In this document: positions 9,293-20,772 of the stretch, piece by piece
How positions within the stretch are numbered: position 1 is the first letter of the stretch
Layout: each line of letters opens with the position of its first letter
From: Armillaria gallica
Taxonomy: Eukaryota; Basidiomycota; Agaricomycetes; Agaricales; Physalacriaceae
Direction of reading: 5' to 3'
Assembly (NCBI GenBank): GCA_037576215.1
Contig: JBANDB010000002.1
Coordinates: 7,812,001-7,876,000, forward strand
DNA: 64,000 nt
Position numbers and translations under genes: made by a program
The notes under the pieces: generated by a model
Database searches by the model: none
Told to the model about the DNA's origin: nothing
Seen by the model: only the letters and a program-made list of their open reading frames with translations

Positions 9293-10046
9293 AGGGTCTG
9301 TTCGGCTGCCAGGCACGGCCAGTTTTTGGCGCCAGTTAGTTGCCGTTTTTGGAAACCCAACACGAACCCAGTTTCTCGTTGTTATTTCTCGCGTTTCTGA
9401 GCTACCTGCACAACAAATAATCTAAGATATCCTGTAAAATACCTGCTTTGGTGTCTATGCATTGATTTGAATGCATTTTGGAGGGTATCTACTGAAGAAA
9501 TGCTGTTTCCAGTCTGGCACAACAATCCATCTTCTGCCTCTTCAACTAAGGTCCTCTCCCTTAGATGTATGGACAGTTCTATCAGGACCATGATAAACAC
9601 ATCTCTGTATATTTTTCTGGGGTTTTGAGCCTCGGAGTGTTTGGTAATATCAAAATCCCACTGTTGAGGCAGTCAGGTAACTCAGGTAATCGGTTTGACC
9701 TGCAATCCGATATCTATCTACCTCTACAATCTTTCATATATTCACGTCACTTCAGAAGACATATTTATGTCATTATTTTCGTCTCCAGATGCATGTGGAT
9801 GCCAAAGTCCCGACTACAACAGGAACGGCTTGAATCAGCATTGCTGCTCTAATTCATTCTACATATATTTATGCTCATGATGGGCTATGCACAATGTCAT
9901 GTTACAATGTCCTTGAGGGTTAACAGGTTATTCTAGAGGCTATGGATACTCAGAAACGCGAGAAATAACAACGAGAAACTGGGTTCGTGTTGGGTTTCCA
10001 AAAACGGCGCCAAAAACTGGCCGTGCCTGGCAGCCGAACAGACCCT
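9293..10046. mobile_element. Foldback / MITE-like element with about 100-bp inverted termini
   Basis: The arm 9293-9401 is the reverse complement of 9949-10046. The right arm is 98 bp. The left arm has the same sequence plus one 11-bp insertion (AGTTAGTTGCC, 9334-9344). Termini read AGGGTCTGTTCGG..CCGAACAGACCCT. The interior (about 550 bp) is AT-rich with no convincing ORF, so the element is non-autonomous. No clean target duplication is visible: flanks are CTACTTC and CAAGTTC, which themselves nearly extend the palindrome. The superfamily is left open. The left arm supplies the last codons and stop of gene B. Confidence 0.8.
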
Positions 10047-11512
10047 CAAGTTCGCCAGTCTCTGGTCACGTTTATTTTGAACGTTGAACAATGTACGTCT
10101 TTTCGCCTGGGAAAACTGTGAAACAGGCGAAACTAACCTCGGGGAACCGTTTTTTCTCAGTCTAGTACAGTACTATACCCGCTATTCCTTTAAGTTGCCT
10201 TTTTTGTCGTAATCGATACTATATCCTATTATTTCTCTGAAACTCCAAGCTTGGACTTAACTCGCACCAGCGCGCTCGTGAAGGATATCGCAGACTAAAA
10301 GGATTTCTTGAACAATAGCAATCGATCTAAAAAACTTAAAAGGTGGGTCGCTACTCCAACGGAATCCCGGATACATTCCCCTAAGAATCATCATCCATTA
10401 CTGCAGCTGGATTCCTCAAGAGGGGACGAATTAGAGGCCGACCGGGTCATGAATTGATCAGGTTCACTCGCGGGCCGCAACTGCGCAGCTCACCAAGGTC
10501 ACTGCACCACCCCCGCACCACTAGGATACGGGACCCTTTCTCAGGATGGCCGCCAAAGCAACAGCCCACGATTATTACCAACATACATGCACCTTGATGT
10601 TGACAGTTTTGTGTTTTGCACCACTGACTGGCGAGATCTGAGACATTCTAAAAAAGGAAGGGCAATATCGCAACAGAGGAAAGGTAACACAGTCGTGTTA
10701 GCGACGTCGTTGAACCAGTAAAATATTAATGATGCAACGGTTTTCCCTACTATACACCGAGCGTTGAATGCCTTTTTTTGGTTCTACTTCTGGATTTACC
10801 TCCGCGGATAGATTCCCGGAAGAAAACTCAGAGCGAATGGTGTAGAAGCGACGAAAAAGGTTATAGCGCGAAGCCGAAAAGGAAGTCTGTAGTCTTGACA
10901 AACCCCCGTTGAGCAGGTAGCATCGAGCATGAACGATGTAGTATGAGAGTGGATTCTCAGGTGTCATTGGCTACCGGAGCTATCACGCACTCCCAGGGTG
11001 TCTCTGTTCAAAATTTGTCATAGTAACATCCAAAATACGGATATCTCTCGTAGCGATATATATGCATGATCTTGATACGTTGACACTGGCGAGATACTCG
11101 CAGTAGTTGTAACTGTGGATTATTGAGTTCATAACTATGCTCATGACCTAGCACTTACCTACTGGTCGAGGACACAGCTGGCATAGATATTCATCGTCGC
11201 TGTCAAACTGCCCGTACAATATATTCAACACTACCACAGGAATGGATTTTAGTACGGACTAAGGCCATATTGTATACGCCAAGAAACCTAAATGTGATGG
11301 CGAAAAGAGATAGCAAGTAACAGTGTGAGCGAGGACTCATGTGTCTGCCCTGTTCAATAGCTTGTTATACATTCAAGCTGGAAAGATGTTTCATGGTCAA
11401 AGGTGTACAGGCAGACCGCGCCGCCATGAAAACAAAGATATATCTGTGGATAGTTGACATATTATAGGCTGTATACACACATCGACGGAAAGGATCACAC
11501 GATCTTGTCCAC
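10047..11512. other. No gene seen
   Basis: About 1.5 kb with only short, unconvincing reading frames (for example an 89-codon minus frame at 10698-10967) and no splice-linked extension, family motif or repeat that I could support. Confidence 0.5.
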
Positions 11513-12126
11513 CTAGGATGTAACCTTCCTGCGCAGCGATTTCCTCCTGGTGACCTCCAGCGTCGCTAAAAGAAATCATGAGAGAGAGAAATTGAAGAAG
11601 AAAAATATACTCACGTTGCTCTTTAGGTGCTACAAGCTTCCCGTTCGACGTCGAGGCCTCTGTAGCCAAACATTATTGAAGAGACGGATGGAGGGGATCA
11701 GTAAACGTACCTCCAGACGACTGCTCGTATTCGTGCATCTTGCGTTTCTCGCTGAAAGCATACTTGAATTTGTTGGTGGTAGACCCTGTGATACAAAGAC
11801 GTCAAGCCCAAGTCTGGTGAGATTGAAAGACAACATGCCGTCAAAAGATTCGATCAAAACGGCTGGCTTCTTGGAGTGCTCGTCTAGAAGGAGAAGGGCT
11901 GTAGAAGGTGTATATCAGGGCAACTGGTAAGAAGAAGAGAGTGAAATTCAATACCAAGAAGGGCATCCGAGGCCCTGCCGTATGCATAAAGTTTTCGCTC
12001 GAGTCGGTCTTTGTCGGCGAGGATAGCGTCCTCTTCCTCCTTCTCGCACTTGAGAAAGGTGTCGAGTGCCTCAATTTGTCCGATAATGGGAGCCAGCTCT
12101 TCAGCCATCGTTCGAGGTACGGACAT
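11513..12126 (-). CDS. Small coiled-coil protein, five exons, one GC-AG intron
   Basis: ATG at 12126 and stop TAG at 11513-11515. Introns are 11899-11954, 11786-11838, 11660-11710 and 11566-11614 (49-56 nt). The model gives about 134 residues: an N-terminal helix (MAEELAPIIGQIEALDTFLK), an acidic/basic coiled-coil segment, a leucine run (ALLALLLLDE), a Lys/Ser-rich middle and a basic tail (RRKSLRRK). Intron 11786-11838 begins GCATGT rather than GT; only its removal joins ..LIESFDG to a long open downstream frame, so I call it a GC-AG intron. No family was recognised. A second, in-frame Met is seven codons in. Confidence 0.55.
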
Positions 12127-12560
12127 GTTGGCGGAGATGTCGCAGAAAATAATAGAGATGGTAGTGGTTTGTGATCAAGGGGCAAATGGGACGAGTCAGT
12201 CTTTTGTAGGGAGAAGGAAGCGCATATATCCAGGTATATGACACGCTATCAGGCCCAAGAACAGATAGGACCGCTTGTATGCGCAGTGTTGGCTCAGCAT
12301 CGTCAAGCTTGAACTTGGTTGCAAGGTTCGTCAGTCAGTGCCTGTCACCGTCAAGGCGACATTGCTTGCAGAATGGTAAAACTAGGCTTTACGTATCTCT
12401 TTGAGGTCCGTCGACGGCCGCCAAAGTCGATATTACGGCCATGAAAGTGAGAGCTAGAGGGCATTGGAACTCCGCCCAAATTAGCTCTTGACATCGACCA
12501 TCACAACGACAAGCAGGTATTTTGCGCTTATTCTACTACTACCACCACCTACCTCACACA
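12127..12560. other. Intergenic region, divergent promoters
   Basis: It separates two genes transcribed away from each other. No reading frame with supporting features was found. The 70-codon minus frame at 12481-12693 is antisense to the first exon of the F-box gene and is treated as a shadow. Confidence 0.5.
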
Positions 12561-13854
12561 ATGCCAGCTCGCCATCGATATGCACGACGACTCGTGCCTT
12601 GCCATTTTCCAATTCAGCAGCTATCTCTTGAACTGATCCTAGAGGTATGAATTCATCGTTCTTGCAGTCGAAAGTCGCGTCTAACACGCTCACAGATATT
12701 CGCTTGGTGTGCGCCGTTGGATCTGGTCGTTCTTCGAAGCGTATCCAGGCATTTCAAGGCGATATTGAATCAGCATGGGCACCGCTGTTGGACTCGAGCA
12801 AGGAACAATCTTCTTTGGTTGCCCGCCATACCGTCCCTCCCGAGCAGCAAATTCAGTGAAACCACTTTTATCAACTATTTCTTCAATTCTGGATGCAACG
12901 AGTGCTGTGTCAGTAGTCGCTTAATATGCTCAGATTGAAATCTCACCGTTTCTCGTGATGTACAGAGCTGCGGCCGTTCCGTTGACAATGCGTTCCCCAA
13001 TCTGACGTATATGATCTACCTATGCACAAACGTGAGTCTCATTCGGATTCATTGGCCAATGCTGACTGCATGTCTAGGCGGGTTGCTACAAACATTTTAT
13101 GTCGTACGTCCTTCATGCATAATTATTCGCTTCCTTTCTCACCATCTTGGCTTTCAGCAAACAACAACGATTCTTGTTCTCATACAACTCGCAAGACCCA
13201 TCCTGTCGCAAGTACGAGCCGATTCTAGAATTGCTATACTGTGACCCGCACCCGGAGAAGAAGCTGTATCTGACGAAGCAGGCTAAGAAGGAGCTTGCCT
13301 GGTACGAGGACCTCTTGAAGAATAAGGATAAGCTTCACAAGGTGCGAGCTTTTGCATAGCTGCATTTTTTATCCGTTCACTAACAACGGCTCGACCAGAT
13401 GATGGCTGAGAAGAGAAGAACTCGTCATATTCTAGGACAGGTATGTCTGATCTGATCTTGGATCGGTCGCCTAAACTGGCCTAGCATGCGAACAAGATGC
13501 GGAAATGGGCGATTCAGTACGACCGCGAGTTCATCGTCGTGAACAAGAAGAATCGTGCATTGTACGGCGCCTATCTTTACTTCATTATTCGTGCTCATGG
13601 ATTGTTCATAGCTTAAAGACCATCACGCATTCCAAGCGCCTCAAGTATCTGGACATTCTTTGTACTCCTACAGTTCGTCGGACATTAGAGGATTTCAACC
13701 GGCGTTTAACATGCTTCACTCTGACGGGTACGCTGTTTCTGCTGGTGTGTGCTGCACCATTACTGAATTGCTAGTAGTTTGGCAGGATATGATGACCCAA
13801 GTTGTTCAGGAATACCACCAACTCCGCGCACGCAAAACTGTCGCTGGACAGTGA
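12561..13854 (+). CDS. F-box domain protein
   Basis: Nine exons from ATG 12561 to TGA 13852-13854. Introns: 12645-12695, 12909-12965, 13032-13077, 13104-13157, 13342-13398, 13441-13484, 13562-13611 and 13728 to 13774 or 13777. The phases join cleanly throughout. The N-terminus reads LSLELILEIFAWCAPLDLVV and then LRSVSRHFKAIL, a typical fungal F-box, which binds Skp1 in SCF ubiquitin ligases. It is followed by a LWLPAIPSLPSS segment and a Cys-rich patch (CNECCSCG), as in many Agaricomycete F-box proteins where CxxC follows the WRxAR region. The C-terminal half is Lys/Arg-rich (KQAKKELAWYEDLL) and ends in a helical tail. The substrate cannot be predicted. This large family is expanded in mushroom genomes. 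Confidence 0.85.
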
Positions 13855-14317
13855 TTGATGTCAGCCGGCTGATATGATACTATGTCTCTGGATGATTTAG
13901 GGCGCATCGAGCACAGTAAGTTTTGTAATTCTATTCTAGTACTCGTTATTCAACAGGCACATCTGCAGCTGTACCTATCTTACTACTACTCTAGTCTAGC
14001 CTGCAGAATACGAAAGCTTTTTGAGCTTGTCCCAGATCGTCCTAGCCGTCCGTGTCACGGTGCCATCCTATGAAAATGCATACGACGGGAGTGCATGCTG
14101 TATCGATGTAATGACATTGTATTGAAATGCGACAAACACAGGCAGAAAGTCCGAATCGGCCCGGGCCTCGACCTTCGACTTGACGTTCACAGTCGTGATT
14201 TTTTCTGAACATCGTTGTTCTTGGCTCCATTCTCAATCCGCTCTAGGAATCGGATTATAACCTCCGAAACATATGTCACCGGGGTGTGATATCATGGCTA
14301 CGTGAATCGCCACCACA
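13855..14317. other. No gene seen
   Basis: Downstream of the F-box gene; only short frames without splice support. Confidence 0.5.
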
Positions 14318-15080
14318 ATGTCAAACTTACCCTCACTCGCCTGCGTCCTATCTGCCCTAAAAACATCACAGAGGTCATCCTCGAGTACCCTATATGCTCT
14401 GGTTCAGCATGTCGTAGACGTCGCACCACCGACAACATATCCCATTCTCACCCCTATTCGTTGCCTCGTTACTGCATTCGACAATGGTATACAGGATGCC
14501 ATATGTGAATTCAAGATAATATTAAGACTCGGCCTGGATCCCATAGAGCATGGGCCATTGGAACCCAATGAACGTATTCAAAAATCTTCCTATATCCAGC
14601 TCCGGAAACATTACATATACGCAAGGGACGGACTAATACCAGCCATCGAAATGAACCTCACAAAAATCGAGCCGCTACTCATTACCGAACTACATGGATC
14701 CCCCGCACTCGAACTCTTTCTCCGTTTCATAAAGAAAATTCCCGGGTTCTGGTCCGCTCGTATCGACCTTCTCGACGACATCCCAATCATCTTTTCCTCG
14801 CTCCGCAGTTCATTGCAGGCAGTTTTGGTGTGCCTTGAATACCTCAAGCGCCATGCGTACAATGTCCTCACTTGTTTCATTGACGCGGATTGGGTAAACC
14901 GCCATCGAGGCTGCACGGACTTGCTTTGGTGCTTGCAGGGTACCCGTGAGTCATTGATACAGCTGAACTGGGGTCTATGTACACATACCAAGATGCCAGG
15001 GTACCTTCCTTGGTGTGTTGCCTCTCCCTATTCTACTTGGAAGCTTTCTCAACATTATTTGCGCTGTAGGCCCGGCTTTT
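14318..15080 (+). CDS. Hypothetical protein, long uninterrupted exon
   Basis: An ATG at 14318 opens a frame of about 250 codons, long for this intron-dense region, rich in Leu/Ile with predicted helices (VLSALKTSQRSSSSTLYALV, then SSLRSSLQAVLVCLEYLKR). I do not recognise a family. A GTGAGT donor near 14947 suggests the real gene leaves this frame there and continues in downstream exons; open frames at 15015-15218 and 15194-15478 contain hydrophobic segments that could be its continuation. The 3' structure is not resolved, so the end given is that of the open frame only. Confidence 0.4.
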
Positions 15081-15724
15081 GAGAGCCTGCCAGGGGGATC
15101 GGAATACCTGTGGTTTCAAAATAAAGCTATCTTTCTCTTTGTGATTCGGTTATGGTTTAATGTTGCGGCAAGCTTACACGAAGAGTCTCTAAGTTGGTTA
15201 GCGCAGGTAGGCCAGTAATCCTTGTGGACCGACGACTTGCCTTGGCGGCCTTACCACGGTTTAGTCGCCGTATACTGGAGGTGTGCAGGTGGAGCAGCGA
15301 CCTCGGGCGTAATGAACAGATCAATTCGTTACCCGATGTCCTGTCCTCTCGTGCTGCAGTGATGGATAACAATTCTCAGGGCGGTGTATCGATTTGTGTC
15401 CTTCGGGGTAGCGAGTGCCACGCAATATGGTTGAAACACTTTTGGGACAAGATACGATACTACCGCCTTTTGATATGATGGTCTACTTTCGTACTATAGG
15501 AAAGCTCCCGAAATGACCTACCTCGTCTTCCTCCCGTCCTCAGCGGAATTTCCCCGGTTAGATCGACGTTCCCTTCTTGGTCTCGCAATCTGACTACTTC
15601 GACACATGTATACCCATTGTGTCTCTTACAACCATCCGCGGAGGCAAATCCAACAACAGATCCAAAAAAAGGCATTCAACACTCGGCGTTTTGGAATTCA
15701 GGGGTTATTATGTGCATTCATCAA

Positions 15725-16992
15725 CTACGCCCTCGTTAGACATGTGTTTGCCACCTCCGAAACCTTGGGATCAACTTGACCCAAAATGGCCAGCATCTCC
15801 TCCTGAACGCGAGGCAGGTTAGACAGTTTTACTCTACACATCGCAAAGAACCACTCACCCAAACCTTATCCTGTACGATCTTGCCGTCCTCGCTGATCAC
15901 AAAGTCACTCTCTTCCACGACCTCAGACATATGAATATACTTGCCACGAAGCTTCTCTTCATCATTCAGGGACCCGACAGCAGCGTAGACCAATTGCCGG
16001 CTCCCCTGCTCCGTAGTGAATGCCAGCTCTTCTCGCAGCTTTTGCAGTTTTTCCGCTTCCTCGGGAGGGGCACCATATCCAAGGTTCGAGAAACAGAGTC
16101 CGGGATTAACAGAATTGACGGTGATCGCTGGGACGTGCATTTGCAGAGCTCGGGCAAAGAGAATGTTGAGCACTATATGAGGTCAGTCGACATAGAGTAA
16201 AAGTCATATGTCACGAACATTTGGAATCACTGTATCGGCGATCCATGACTCTGCTCACAGGTCAGTAGCTTAGCAATAGATCTCGCGAGACGGCGTACTC
16301 TTTCGTGCAATACTCCTTGTCTGATAGCTTCGCAAGGATGCCGGGAGAAATAATGACATCCTTTTCGATCTTTGTTGAATAGTGAATATCACTCGCGACG
16401 ACGACTAGTCTCGGGTTGACCGAATGCTTGCGAGCTGTCTCGAGCATCTTCGGGATCATACGGATAGCAAGTAATCCAGGACCGAGGTTGTTTGTATGTA
16501 TGCTAAGACGATGAAGAGCCTTTGTTTCATGAAGGGAACATGCAACGTACGTTTTCTCCCAGCCTTCTACTTGTTCGTAGTCCCAGGTTGCGATGCTAGC
16601 ATTCTCTATGAGGATATCCAATCGATCCAGCTCGCGCTCGGCCTTTTCAGCGAACGCAATGACGCTATTGAAATTGGCAAGATCGATGATCCATAGCTCC
16701 GCCTTGGAGTAGCCAGTGTCGTCTTGGATCTCTGTAATACCAACGATTAGTCGAGCTCGTAGATCTAAATGTACTACGTACGGGCCAGGGCCTGCTTTCC
16801 CTTCGCTTCATCTCTGGCAGTCAGCACCAGTCGCGCAGGGTTCATCGTAGCAAAATGTTTCGCAGCTTCGAAACCAAGACCAGCGTTGGCGCCAATCAAG
16901 ACGAGTGTCTTCCCACTCAAGTCGGCGGTGACGACCGTGGGCACGGGTCCGGTCTGGTCTGCGACGGCCTGTTCATGAGTTCTGGGAGCCAT
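15725..16992 (-). CDS. Short-chain dehydrogenase/reductase (SDR)
   Basis: Intact six-exon model: 16992-16782, 16731-16551, 16502-16314, 16250-16219, 16172-15859 and 15802-15725, giving about 334 residues ending at TAG 15725-15727. All phases join. The N-terminal Rossmann motif is IGANAGLG (TGxxxGxG type, NADP/NAD binding), with LTARDEAKG after beta-2, the NNLGPGLL segment, VVVASD for the catalytic Ser strand and YSDSK for the catalytic Tyr-Lys. The closest general group is the fungal retinol-dehydrogenase/WW-oxidoreductase-like classical SDRs; the substrate is unknown. The catalytic YSDSK sits in the 32-nt exon 16250-16219, which simple ORF reading misses. The next gene upstream on this strand is the CYP63-like P450 at 18115. 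Confidence 0.88.
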
Positions 16993-17320
16993 TGCGGGGG
17001 ATAGAGAAGACTCGGAGTCATCTCTACCTCACAGCTTTATATGCGATCAAGTGTGAATGCATTGGAGCAACATCAGATTGGAGTCTTTGTGAGCTACTGT
17101 GACTTCTCGCATGCCGATAGCCTACGCAAACGCCGATATTGATAGTGATCGTGACGGCAAGACGACATGAAGGTGCTTACTAAAACAACCGAGTCTTGAT
17201 GAGGCCAGCGACTGTAAGGTGCTAGCGTTGCCGAAGTTTAGTTCAGTTCAGGATCTGGCCCAGAACGTGAACGGGAAATAAGTGTTTCAGTAAGCAAACA
17301 ATAATATACCTGGTCATCGC

Positions 17321-17341
17321 ATATCATCATCATCATCATCA
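17321..17341. repeat. ATC trinucleotide microsatellite
   Basis: About six ATC/TCA repeats upstream of the SDR gene. No function inferred. Confidence 0.7.
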
Positions 17342-17437
17342 TTTTACACGATAACAATCAAGTGCGATCTTGGACATCTGGTTCGTCGCGACCGGAATTG
17401 AAGCAAAGCCTGACAAAGACGGGCGCAATTTGATTAC

Positions 17438-17897
17438 GTGGTGAACAGCGGTGTTGCAGGCATACTGAACAAATTATTTCGTCGTTTTCGGCTCAACGTC
17501 ATTCTAAAGTCCTTTGATACGCCTCAAAGAGCGACGAGACCCGACGGCAAGCACCAATGTAAGTCTCCAAGTCAATTAGATGCGCCTTTCGGAAATCCCA
17601 AAAAAAAGTTAAAGTTACTTAGATGAAGGACAGTCGGTGGAAAAGAAAATAGTTGAGTTGCCGGGTACGGATAAGCGCCCATCTCTGAACACCGAGATTC
17701 CCGAGATTGACGATAGAAGATTGAGAAGGGCCGCAGGCCAGAGCCCGAGGAACTTAAGTAATGGTGGTAGTAAGAGGAGAAGAGCTACACCGCTGTATCA
17801 GATAACCGGCGTACCAAGTAGACATGACACTGAAGCTGGGAACTCTGACCTTGATGCATTGATGTTGTCAATGGTCAATGGAGTTCCTCCCGGCTGA
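17438..17897 (+). CDS. Unknown basic protein, two exons seen, 5' end unresolved
   Basis: An exon open from about 17414 (after TGA 17411) runs to CACCAAT, then a GTAAGT donor; the intron ends TTACTTAG and the frame continues from ATGAAGGAC.. to TGA at 17895-17897. The joined frame encodes a basic segment (KLFRRFRLNV), an acidic middle (EIPEIDDRRLRRAA), a SKRRRA cluster that could be a nuclear localisation signal, and an acidic tail (SDLDALMLSM). No ATG opens the first exon, so a further upstream exon is probable. No family recognised. Confidence 0.4.
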
Positions 17898-18114
17898 TAT
17901 TGAAGCGGAGTTTGTTCCGAACGCTTTCGCCGCCACCATGCCTCTGGGATACTTTCGAACAACATGGATGTTTGACGGAAGATCAATGTAATATTCAATC
18001 TAAAGTACCAGTACGAAGTATCGCTGGAACAAGAGAGAGGACGCTCGCTAGTGATAGATGATGAATGAGCAAGACCACTGATATGCGCGCCAATGACAAA
18101 TCGACGGTCGCCGT

Positions 18115-20772
18115 TCACAATGTAGCTTCTTCCCTGGCTTCTTCCATCCTGACCCATAAGCCAGCCTAGTGGATTGACTTATGGCGTGAAATGAGAGGTC
18201 TGAGAGAAAACATACCTTGGCGTACAATGTCACATGTATTCCCAACATAATCTTTTCCCTGCCTTTAGTCGTCCCCGGAGTCGTGGTCCAGCTCTTCGGA
18301 GGAATACCTTCAGGAGGTTGAGCATCCACGGCGAGGCTGAACGACGAGAAAGTCTGCAAGAGCCGAACAAGGTAATAGGAAGCCTCATTATACGCAAACT
18401 AGGAAGAAATGTTCAAGAACTGCTATTAGACAACTGACTGAAAATGCTCTGACCTGTTGACCGAGGCAAATTCTCGGGCCCGCATTGAAAGGTGCGAAGA
18501 TGAATGGGTTCGGAGTCAGATACTTGTGCACACGGCTATCGAGGAATCGATCCGGATCAAATTCAAGAGCTGGGGGGAGTTGTTAGAGCAAAAGCACCGA
18601 AAGACTAATAGCCTGGTTATTTCACCATCCGGGCCCCATAAATCTGTGCGCCGATGCATTAGGAATACGGAATAAATTACTCTGGGCGAGATACCATCAA
18701 CCAACCATCAATGAAAATCAAGATAATGTGCGGACCTCGTACTACTTGGAATATAATATGGTGCCCTCCCTTTGTTTGGAAGAGTAGTCGCTACTCTCGA
18801 GGCGCTTGTAGAAAATGATGACATGAGAAAAGCACCAGGAAAGAGAAATAATACGCCTCACCGAGAGTTTTCTGGGCTGAAGTCGAACATCGTTAGCTAC
18901 GCTCAGTTTTAGAAGGCTTCTTCACGTACACAGTTGGATATAGGCGCAATGTTTCTGGAGAAACATACATGATGAGAACTTATTTCGATTGGAGTGTAGC
19001 AAACGGTTCTCATACCATTGAGGAATGCCCGCAAATATTTCATATCGCGAATGTCGTCATATGTGGGCTTCCCGGTGCCGACTTTCTCGAGGATCTCAGA
19101 CCGTAACCGAGCAGCCATGTCCGGATGTTCGCACATCATATACACCGCGAAGGTTAAAAGGGACGAGGTCTATGTGTAGATAACCATGAGCACATCATTA
19201 AGTTAAAAGCCACATCGAGGAGCTCACGGTGTCTCTACCAGCAATCAAAATATTGATGAGCTCGTCCTGAATGACTTTAGGATCTGCAGAATTTTAACTA
19301 GTATACAACATTTGAACGTGAGAGACGTGCCTACCGTCGATGTCCTGAACCAGACGGTCCAACAAGGACGTGCTGTCAAGGTCCTTATCCAAACCCACGG
19401 ACTTGACGCCTTTAGCCTTTCGGTCAAGCGCCTCGGAGAGCATGGGTTGGACAAAATCATTGATGACTTTCCGGAGCGGCTGGACTTTGTCTGCCCAAAT
19501 TTCAGAAAGCGGCCAGGAAGGACCTTTCTGTACTCGAACGACTATTTGTTCTTGTGCCTTTGCAAACGCCTTGACAAAAGAATTAGAGGGATGATTAACG
19601 AAATGAAGGCTTCCCGCCAAGGGTGACCCGGCTGGGTAGGGAAGCCCCGCAGCTATCGAATTAACGTCCTTGCCAAAGAGGTACTCTGTAGCAGAGTCCA
19701 TCGTAAACCGAGAAACAACGTCCTAGGCGCATTTATCAGATACCGGCTAGTATTGTAACAGAATTGTCGAAAACCAACCTGGAAATTGACAGGATAACCT
19801 TCCCTCAGCCTCGCTTTAATTTGCGAGATCGTGCTGACTGCGTGCCTCTCGAAGTTGTCAAAGTCAGAAATACGAGCCTTGCTGAAGAAAGGCCTCGTAG
19901 TTGTCCTATGAAACCTGATCGAAGGTAGTGGAAGGATAAGCCCAAGGTGTGAAGAACGTGCTTAATATACTTACTTCCACATCTCGCCTGCGACGAATAA
20001 GCAAATACACTCGTATCGTATCTAATCTGAGTAAACTCACCATCAGAATTAAAGACACCTACACCCACAAGCGCCTTGGCAGCAGCGATGGAGAATGGGC
20101 CTGGAATCCTGCATTAATAACTAGGCAGACGACCAGCGATTCAGCGAAAGCGAGACCTTTTTCAAAGTCCTGAAACTGCGTCGCTAGGACGGCCTAGTAG
20201 TGCGAGTAAGGGAGCAGCATTCAAAAGTGGTCACGAGTAATTACCTTGACATGTTCTGGCTCAGTCGTAAAGACCTCGTGTTACCGTTAAGTACAGCCGG
20301 CACTTCCAGTAATAGTGAAGTTACTTACCCGTCTATCGGACAATGAACCGAACGAAAAGGTGTGACCGTACCGCTTGCTCCACGTCTGAAAAACTTCGCC
20401 TAATACCCCGGCAGTTAGCAGAAAGTACTAGAAGAGCAATATGTCCTCGAACATACCTGGATAGCCATTCTTGAATCCATCCACGACACGACCCAGAATC
20501 GAGATGCTGCTCTCCTGAACGATGGGAGTCAAGAGAGCGCCCATTTTGGCAGCCTCTGCGAATGATAAAGCTCGTGAACCAACTATGCGCAGGGCGAACG
20601 AGAAATTGCAGGACCGCTGGTCCTGCCAAGAAAAACCACGGAGGAATATCAAAACTTGATTTTGCGAGTACGCTTTGGAGAGCCCAAAGAGCTGCCAAAG
20701 GCAGGATTATGAGAGCGAGCGTCGCTCTGGATAGATAGGCAAGCCCTGGAGATAAGAAGTTGATAGGCATGA
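18115..20772 (-). CDS. Cytochrome P450, CYP63-like
   Basis: A haem-thiolate monooxygenase anchored in the ER by an N-terminal hydrophobic segment ([20 protein letters not shown]). The gene has about 17 exons. Landmarks in order: [11 protein letters not shown] and [10 protein letters not shown] (helix C), GRDTTSS (I helix), ETLR (K helix ExxR), FDPDRF (PERF region), [10 protein letters not shown] (haem Cys loop), and a C-terminus ending at TGA 18115-18117. This pattern matches the CYP63 family of white-rot and other Agaricomycetes, implicated in oxidation of alkanes, fatty acids and aromatics. A 13-nt exon (19975-19987) encodes EMWK. Near 20570-20600 the frame after ..WFTSFIIRR must shift to reach AAKMGALL; this is either a 1-nt frameshift or a 28-nt intron. 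Otherwise the gene is intact. Confidence 0.85.

Larger units (their letters stand above)
841..9425 (+). pseudogene. Coiled-coil protein gene B, split by a retrotransposon
   Basis: The host frame starts at ATG 841, runs to 871, is cut by the element 872-8880, and resumes at 8881. The CCTTT target duplication (867-871 and 8881-8885) shows how the two halves once joined, within the stretch RYDLDLSREL. The rest reads as exons to 9023, 9074-9151 and 9208-9425, with introns 9024-9073 and 9152-9207 (GTAAGT..TTCAG). The product is Glu/Lys/Arg-rich coiled coil (about 40 residues after the insertion), then a basic KRRR segment. From 9293 the frame runs inside a foldback element and stops at TAA 9423-9425, so the present C-terminus is element-derived. 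Function is unknown. The gene should be non-functional unless the 8-kb insertion is bypassed, which no splice signal suggests. Confidence 0.55.

Noticed and set aside
9292..10047. hAT assignment of the foldback element from its CAGGG-like end
   Set aside because: No 8-bp duplication is present and the right end reads CCCTC, so the superfamily is left open.
12481..12693. 70-codon minus ORF (MSVLDATFDCKN..)
   Set aside because: Antisense to the first exon and intron of a well-supported F-box gene.
15014..15478. Continuation exons of the 14318 gene
   Set aside because: Several splice combinations are possible and none restores a recognisable motif, so not annotated as exons.
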